From: Gammaproteobacteria bacterium
GTDB taxonomy: Bacteria > Pseudomonadota > Gammaproteobacteria > Pseudomonadales > Azotimanducaceae
Length of the DNA: 36,556 bases
Direction of reading: 5' to 3'
Assembly (NCBI GenBank): GCA_026706385.1
Contig: JAPOYV010000098.1
Location: 1-36,556, forward strand
The first letter of the stretch is position 1. Each line of letters starts with the position of its first letter. Under the pieces are notes generated by a model. The model searched no databases. It was not told the DNA's origin and saw only the letters and a program-made list of their open reading frames with translations. Shown here piece by piece: positions 32,726 through 36,556 of this stretch. A program made the translations under genes and the position numbers.

Positions 32726-33937
32726 CTACAGCGCTTTCAAAGCGGCATCCACGGCTTCCAGGGTGCGGTCGATGTCCGCCTCGGTGTGCGCCAGGGACAG
32801 GAACATGTTGTGCCAGGGGTGAAAGTACACGCCGCGCTCGATCAGGGCGCTGCAGAACGCGCTGCCCCGCTCGCCCTTGGGATCGTCCTCGAACATGATC
32901 GTCGGCATCTGCGGCGGACCGCTTTGGCGCACGCGTTGCTGGTGCAGTTCGGCGATCTCGTCGATGCCCCGGCGCAGCCGCTGGCCGAGCGCCTCCAGGC
33001 GCGTTGGCGCGTCTTCCTCCGTGAGGATGTCGAGCGTCTCCAGCGCGGCCGCCATCGGGGCCGCCTGGTACCAGTACGACCCGGTCGCGAATACCGACGC
33101 CATGGCGTCGCGGTAGCGGTCGCTGCCAAGCGTAGCGGCCAGGGCCTCGCCGTTCGCCAGCGCCTTGCCCCAGGCGGACAGGTCCGGCCGGATGCCGAGC
33201 AGCGACCACGAGGCGTCGAGGCTCAAGCGGAACCCAGCGCGCACGTCGTCGAGGATTAGGGCGGCATCCATTTCGTCGCACAGCCGCCGCGCGGTCGCCG
33301 CGAATTGCGGATCGGGCAGTTCCTGGTGATAGCCCGCGTCGTGGCGGAAGGCCGACACCATGATGCCGGCAAGATCGCCAGAACAAGCAGTCGCGGCTTG
33401 CTCGAGACTGGCGGCGTCGTTGTAGTCGTACGTCGGGAAGGCGTCATGCTCCCCGGCGGGCGCACCGGGCGCGCGACGGTTGGCCCACGGCTGCGAGCCG
33501 TGATACGCGCCGTTCGCGACGAGCACCTTGGACTTCCCGGCGTAGGCTCGGGCGGCCATGATGCATGTGGTCGTGGCATCGTTGCCGTTCTTCGAAAACA
33601 CTGCCCAGTCGGCGTGCGAGACCATGCCGACGAGCTTTTCGGCGAGTTCGACGATGGTCTCGGTGGGCCCGTTGCCGATGTCCATCGCCGCGCGCTGTGC
33701 CGAGGTGCGGGCTTCGACGCGTGGGTTGGAATAGCCGACGATCATCGGCCCGTAGCTGCACATGTAGTCGATGTACTCCCGGCCGTCGACATCCCACAGG
33801 CGCGCACCCTGGGCGCGCGAGAAGAACTGCGGATAGCCGGCGGGCATGCGCGCCCCGATGGCCATGTGCCCGTACATCCCGTTGGGAATGACGTGGGCGG
33901 CGCGTCGGCGAAGCGCCGAGTCGTTGGCGTGTTCCAT
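32726..33937 (-). CDS. Class III aminotransferase, glutamate-1-semialdehyde aminomutase-like
   Basis: The 403-residue PLP protein resembles GSA aminomutase (HemL) but not closely enough to name it so. Segments include FSRAQGARLWDVDGREYIDY, MCSYGPMIVGYSNPRV, VFSKNGNDATTTCIMAARAY (S/T-x-G-x-D replaced by KNGNDA), ANGAYHGSQPW, the aspartates D230-D231 in LILDDVRAGFRLS, and the cofactor lysine K258 in LSAWGKALANGEAL. Known relatives include aminomutases and transaminases acting on omega-amino acids or amino sugars; no tetrapyrrole genes are near, so a catabolic transaminase is more likely. The ATG has GGGA upstream. It may be cotranscribed with mobA. Confidence 0.85.
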   Translation of the reverse strand: MEHANDSALRRRAAHVIPNGMYGHMAIGARMPAGYPQFFSRAQGARLWDVDGREYIDYMCSYGPMIVGYSNPRVEARTSAQRAAMDIGNGPTETIVELAEKLVGMVSHADWAVFSKNGNDATTTCIMAARAYAGKSKVLVANGAYHGSQPWANRRAPGAPAGEHDAFPTYDYNDAASLEQAATACSGDLAGIMVSAFRHDAGYHQELPDPQFAATARRLCDEMDAALILDDVRAGFRLSLDASWSLLGIRPDLSAWGKALANGEALAATLGSDRYRDAMASVFATGSYWYQAAPMAAALETLDILTEEDAPTRLEALGQRLRRGIDEIAELHQQRVRQSGPPQMPTIMFEDDPKGERGSAFCSALIERGVYFHPWHNMFLSLAHTEADIDRTLEAVDAALKAL

Positions 33938-33976
33938 GGTCAGTTCCCTACCGTAAGGCGACGATCATGCGCCGTC

Positions 33977-34004
33977 GGTGCGCGGACGTCCACGTCCGCA
34001 TTCG
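33977..34004. repeat. Dispersed 28-nt repeat, copy 2 (palindromic core)
   Basis: This copy matches 31518-31545 at 25 of 28 bases and contains a perfect 8-bp inverted repeat, GCGGACGT at 33982-33989 and ACGTCCGC at 33992-33999, with a 2-nt centre. It lies 40 bp upstream of the aminotransferase start codon and just after the stop of the orphan fragment. Confidence 0.65.
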
Positions 34005-34006
34005 AA

Positions 34007-34136
34007 TCAACGTGCCTTCAGATCCTCCCAGCGTTCACGGCCGGGGAGGACCACCAAACGGTCGCGATGCCGCGCGAGATAGGCTCCGGGGTCATCGAGT
34101 TTCTCGAGGTCGGCGGGACTCCAGATCGAGGCATAC
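34007..34136 (-). pseudogene. Orphan C-terminal coding fragment
   Basis: A minus-strand frame ending in TGA at 34007-34009 reads YASIWSPADLEKLDDPGAYL followed by ARHRDRLVVLPGRERWEDLK and AR. This has the residue composition of a real protein C-terminus. Upstream the frame stays open to about 34197, but there is no ATG, GTG or TTG before the recognisable part. I do not recognise the family. It may be the tail of a gene deleted downstream of the P450, or coding continued by a frameshift from the P450 gene end, which I find less likely. Confidence 0.4.
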
Positions 34137-34187
34137 GCCCGGTCCGGCGTCGCGCGACACGGGCGCCTCGCCTGTCGCGTAGGTCCG

Positions 34188-35450
34188 CTACTTCATCCGA
34201 TAGCGGATCGGCAGGCTCTTGAGGCCCCCCACGAAGGTCGCTTCCTTGAACCGCGGTTCGCCCGCGAGTTCGACGGTCTCGACCCGGCGCAGCAGTTCCC
34301 GGTAGAAGGCCGAGATCTCCATGCGCGCCAGGTGCTGGCCGAGGCAGACGTGTGCGCCGTAACCGAACGCCAGGTGCTTGGCGTCCTGGCGGTCGACGCG
34401 GAACTCGAACGGTGCGTCGAAAACGGCCTCGTCCCGGTTTGCCGACGGATACCACAATGCGCAGGACTCGCCGGCCGCGATGGCCTGGCCGCCGACCTCG
34501 CAATCGGCGGTGGCCGTGCGCATGAACTGGCGCACGGGCGTGACCCAGCGGATCATCTCGTCGACCGCGCATGCCATGTGGCGCTCCGGTTCGGCGCCGA
34601 GCTTGGCCCACTGGTCCGGGTTCTGGATGAGGGCCAGCAGCCCGCCGGCGGTCGTCGCGCTGGTCGTGTCATGGCCGGCGGTGGCGATCAGGATGTAGTA
34701 GGCGTTGGTCTCGTGGACAGGCAACGGTTCTCCGTCGATCGTGGCGTTGGCGATGACGCTGGCGATGTCGTCGGTGGGCCGCGCGCGACGCTCGGCGGTC
34801 AACGCCTCGAAGTAGGCGTCGAAATCGGCGACCACCTCCATGAGAGCCGTGTCCGCGAACGACCTTGCGACATCGGGATCCGTGCTGCCGAAGAGCTCTT
34901 GGGTGAGTTTCATCATGCGCGGCTCGTCGGCCTCGGGGATGCCGAGGATCGACATGATGACGCGTAGCGGGTACCAGGTGCCGACGTCCTTGACGAAGTC
35001 GCACTCGCCGCCGAAGTCCGCCAACCGGTCGACGTAGTCCTTCGCCAGTTCGTCGATGCGCCCGGCGAGCCTGCGCAGGTTCGAGCCGAGGAACCAGGGC
35101 TGCGCGAGGGCGCGGTACGCCTTGTGGTCCGGGTCGTCCATCTCCACGAGCGACCTGACCAGGTGGGGTCGACCGGTCATGTGCTGAACCAGCGCATCGA
35201 AGAGCTTCGGGCCCAGGATGGGGCGCGGGTCGTTGATGAACAGCCGCTTGTCGCCTTCGACGGCGAGGATGTCGGCGTGCCGCGTGATCGACCAGAACGG
35301 TTCGAAGCCGTCCGGGGCCATGCGCCGCACGGGGTCGTTCGCGCGCAGCCAAGCGAACTGCGCGTGCAACCACTCCTCGTCGGCCCACTGCCGGGCCTTG
35401 ACGATGGCCTGGTCGATCTCGGGCGACGTCGTCGCGACCTCGTAGGTCAT
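34188..35450 (-). CDS. Cytochrome P450
   Basis: The 420-residue soluble bacterial-type P450 has the I-helix oxygen-activation motif AGHDTT (258-263), the E298-x-x-R301 pair in VDEMIRW, and the haem-binding loop FGYGAHVCLGQHLARME with the proximal cysteine C369. The N-terminal part includes PFWSITRHADILAVEGDKRL and MDDPDHKAYRAL, common in CYP families acting on terpenoids, steroids or fatty acids. The substrate is not deducible. No ferredoxin or reductase gene is present in the window, so electron donors must come from elsewhere. It begins 6 bp after the crotonase-family gene, so the pair is cotranscribed. Confidence 0.95.
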   Translation of the reverse strand: MTYEVATTSPEIDQAIVKARQWADEEWLHAQFAWLRANDPVRRMAPDGFEPFWSITRHADILAVEGDKRLFINDPRPILGPKLFDALVQHMTGRPHLVRSLVEMDDPDHKAYRALAQPWFLGSNLRRLAGRIDELAKDYVDRLADFGGECDFVKDVGTWYPLRVIMSILGIPEADEPRMMKLTQELFGSTDPDVARSFADTALMEVVADFDAYFEALTAERRARPTDDIASVIANATIDGEPLPVHETNAYYILIATAGHDTTSATTAGGLLALIQNPDQWAKLGAEPERHMACAVDEMIRWVTPVRQFMRTATADCEVGGQAIAAGESCALWYPSANRDEAVFDAPFEFRVDRQDAKHLAFGYGAHVCLGQHLARMEISAFYRELLRRVETVELAGEPRFKEATFVGGLKSLPIRYRMK

Positions 35451-35456
35451 CGTCCG

Positions 35457-36389
35457 CTACCGACTGTAGTCGGCGTCGCCCGGCTTCGACTGGCCTTCGG
35501 TCCCGGCGATCGGCCGGTCCTTCGGTGCCGAGGCGTACGCGCCGCGGAAGTCCTCGAACGGACCGTCGCGCCACTCGAGTGCCGCTTTGAGGCCGAACTC
35601 GCGCACCCGGCGGCCGAACTCGCCGGCGGCCGGACGGTGCTTGGACATGGCCTCCACGTCGGTCCCCGACATGAGCCCGGTGCGGATGCCCATGATCTCG
35701 TACTGGCGATTGACGGCGCGCTTGTTGTAGTTCAACTGGTCGTTGTCGATGTGGCCCAGGCGCCGCGCGAAGCGAATGGTGAACTCCTCGAGTTCGTCCT
35801 TCGGCTTGGCGTAGGTGGCCCATCCAAAGTCCGCCATCTCCTGGCCGCTGAACCAGTCGCCGGTGTAGGCGAATGCGCGGGCCTTGCCGGGGGGCAGGAA
35901 CCAGGGCGCCCACATCATGTCCATCGTGCCCATGGCGCGGACCGGCGGGTAGCCGACGCGCGCGTCGTCCGCGATCATGCGCATATCGCACATCGACGAG
36001 AGTTCCGTCGCGCCCGCCAGGCACCAGCCGTGGATCTGGGCGATGACGGGCTTGGCGAGTTCCCAGATCTGCCAATGGCCCATCAGCGCGTGACGCGACC
36101 AGTCGTAGTGCTGCGGATGGGTCGTGCCGACGTCCGGCATGTTGGACCGGTCACTGACGTAGTCGCTCTGCTCGTCGGGATTGGGTGCCAGGTCGTAGCC
36201 GGCGGAGAATGCCCGTCCTGCGCCCTTGAGGATGATCACGCCGATCGCCGGATCCGCCTCGGCTTCCTTCATGGCGTCGTAGACCTCGCCGCGCAGCGCG
36301 TGGCTCAAGGCGTTGAGTTTTTCCGGGCGGTTGAGCGTGATGAACGCGAGCCGCTCGTCGGTCTCGTAGATGATGTTGTTGTAGGTCAT
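35457..36389 (-). CDS. Crotonase-family enoyl-CoA hydratase/isomerase-like protein
   Basis: The 310-residue protein has the crotonase fold: ITLNRPEKLNALSHAL, the first oxyanion segment GRAFSAGYDLAPN, and the second oxyanion loop AQIHGWCLAGATELSSMCDM. The first catalytic glutamate of hydratases (rat E144) is kept as E129. The second (rat E164) aligns with P149 in VGYPPVRAMG, so ordinary hydratase chemistry is doubtful. A long insertion (DEQSDYVSDRSNMPDVGTTH) follows the first oxyanion loop, and a C-terminal extension with AALEWRDGPFEDF makes it longer than the usual 260. GAGGG precedes the ATG. It forms a two-gene unit with the P450, suggesting joint use in degrading a terpenoid, sterol or similar acid. 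Confidence 0.88.
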   Translation of the reverse strand: MTYNNIIYETDERLAFITLNRPEKLNALSHALRGEVYDAMKEAEADPAIGVIILKGAGRAFSAGYDLAPNPDEQSDYVSDRSNMPDVGTTHPQHYDWSRHALMGHWQIWELAKPVIAQIHGWCLAGATELSSMCDMRMIADDARVGYPPVRAMGTMDMMWAPWFLPPGKARAFAYTGDWFSGQEMADFGWATYAKPKDELEEFTIRFARRLGHIDNDQLNYNKRAVNRQYEIMGIRTGLMSGTDVEAMSKHRPAAGEFGRRVREFGLKAALEWRDGPFEDFRGAYASAPKDRPIAGTEGQSKPGDADYSR

Positions 36390-36510
36390 GGTGTCCCTCT
36401 GTCAGATGGTGTCGCCTGGGAAGGAAGCATGTGCCGTGCTCCTTGGCGATTTGTGTCGATGGTAGCGCCTCAACGCCGGTCTCGGTACCTGCATCCGCCC
36501 GGTGTCAAAG

Positions 36511-36553
36511 CAATTCAGAGATGTCCCCTTCTCTCCAATTCAGAGATGTCCCC
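36511..36553. repeat. Direct repeat at the window edge
   Basis: CAATTCAGAGATGTCCCC occurs at 36511-36528 and again at 36536-36553, with a 7-nt spacer TTCTCTC. The sequence is more AT-rich than its surroundings and could be the edge of an insertion or repeat that continues beyond the window. Confidence 0.6.
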
Positions 36554-36556
36554 ATT

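Overview
The window is about 36.5 kb of high-GC DNA (roughly two thirds G+C by eye), densely coding, with many overlapping GTGA and TGATG junctions. The order mtaD-ubiG-yciK diverging from gyrA-serC-pheA-hisC-tyrA-cmk-rpsA-ihfB is a gammaproteobacterial arrangement, familiar from Pseudomonas. Family content (carotenoid oxygenase, P450, CoA-transferase, several amidohydrolases) suggests an uncultured, metabolically versatile gammaproteobacterium. The taxonomy is inference from gene order and composition only.

Left part (1-14323): mostly catabolic or accessory genes. A decayed Rpn-type nuclease gene is followed by a carotenoid-cleavage-type oxygenase, an ankyrin-repeat protein, an N-acyl-D-amino-acid deacylase-like amidohydrolase, a divergent DUF1015 protein, a DUF4143 ATPase remnant, a small lipoprotein, an amidohydrolase-2 enzyme and a DUF1330 protein. 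A minus-strand operon encodes a VOC protein, a phytanoyl-CoA-dioxygenase-like protein and a membrane-anchored protein built of a regular ~31-residue helical repeat. A plus-strand pair encodes a CaiB-type CoA-transferase and a tricarballylate-dehydrogenase-like flavoprotein.

Middle part (14480-31128): the conserved core. Read on the minus strand it runs gyrA, serC, pheA, hisC, tyrA, cmk, rpsA, ihfB, lapA-like, comEA-like, wbpL-like, wbpM/capD-like. It covers DNA topology, serine and aromatic amino-acid synthesis, translation, nucleoid structure and surface-polysaccharide priming. mtaD, ubiG and yciK run the other way on the plus strand. Compared with the Pseudomonas layout as I recall it, aroA, mtnA and mupP/gph are absent from their usual slots. 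The O-antigen cluster that can lie between ihfB and wbpL is reduced to two small genes.

Right part (31141-36556): an ABM-domain protein, a frameshifted helical-repeat gene, mobA, a glutamate-1-semialdehyde-aminomutase-like class III aminotransferase, a short orphan coding fragment, a cytochrome P450 and a crotonase-family protein in a tight pair.

I found no CRISPR array, rRNA, tRNA or intact mobile element. The most unusual signals are: a tandem palindromic repeat translated as an N-terminal extension of ribosomal protein S1; a 150-nt repeat and hairpin block between pheA and hisC; the 31-residue solenoid protein with its PhyH/VOC partners; several short dispersed repeats; and four broken or remnant genes.
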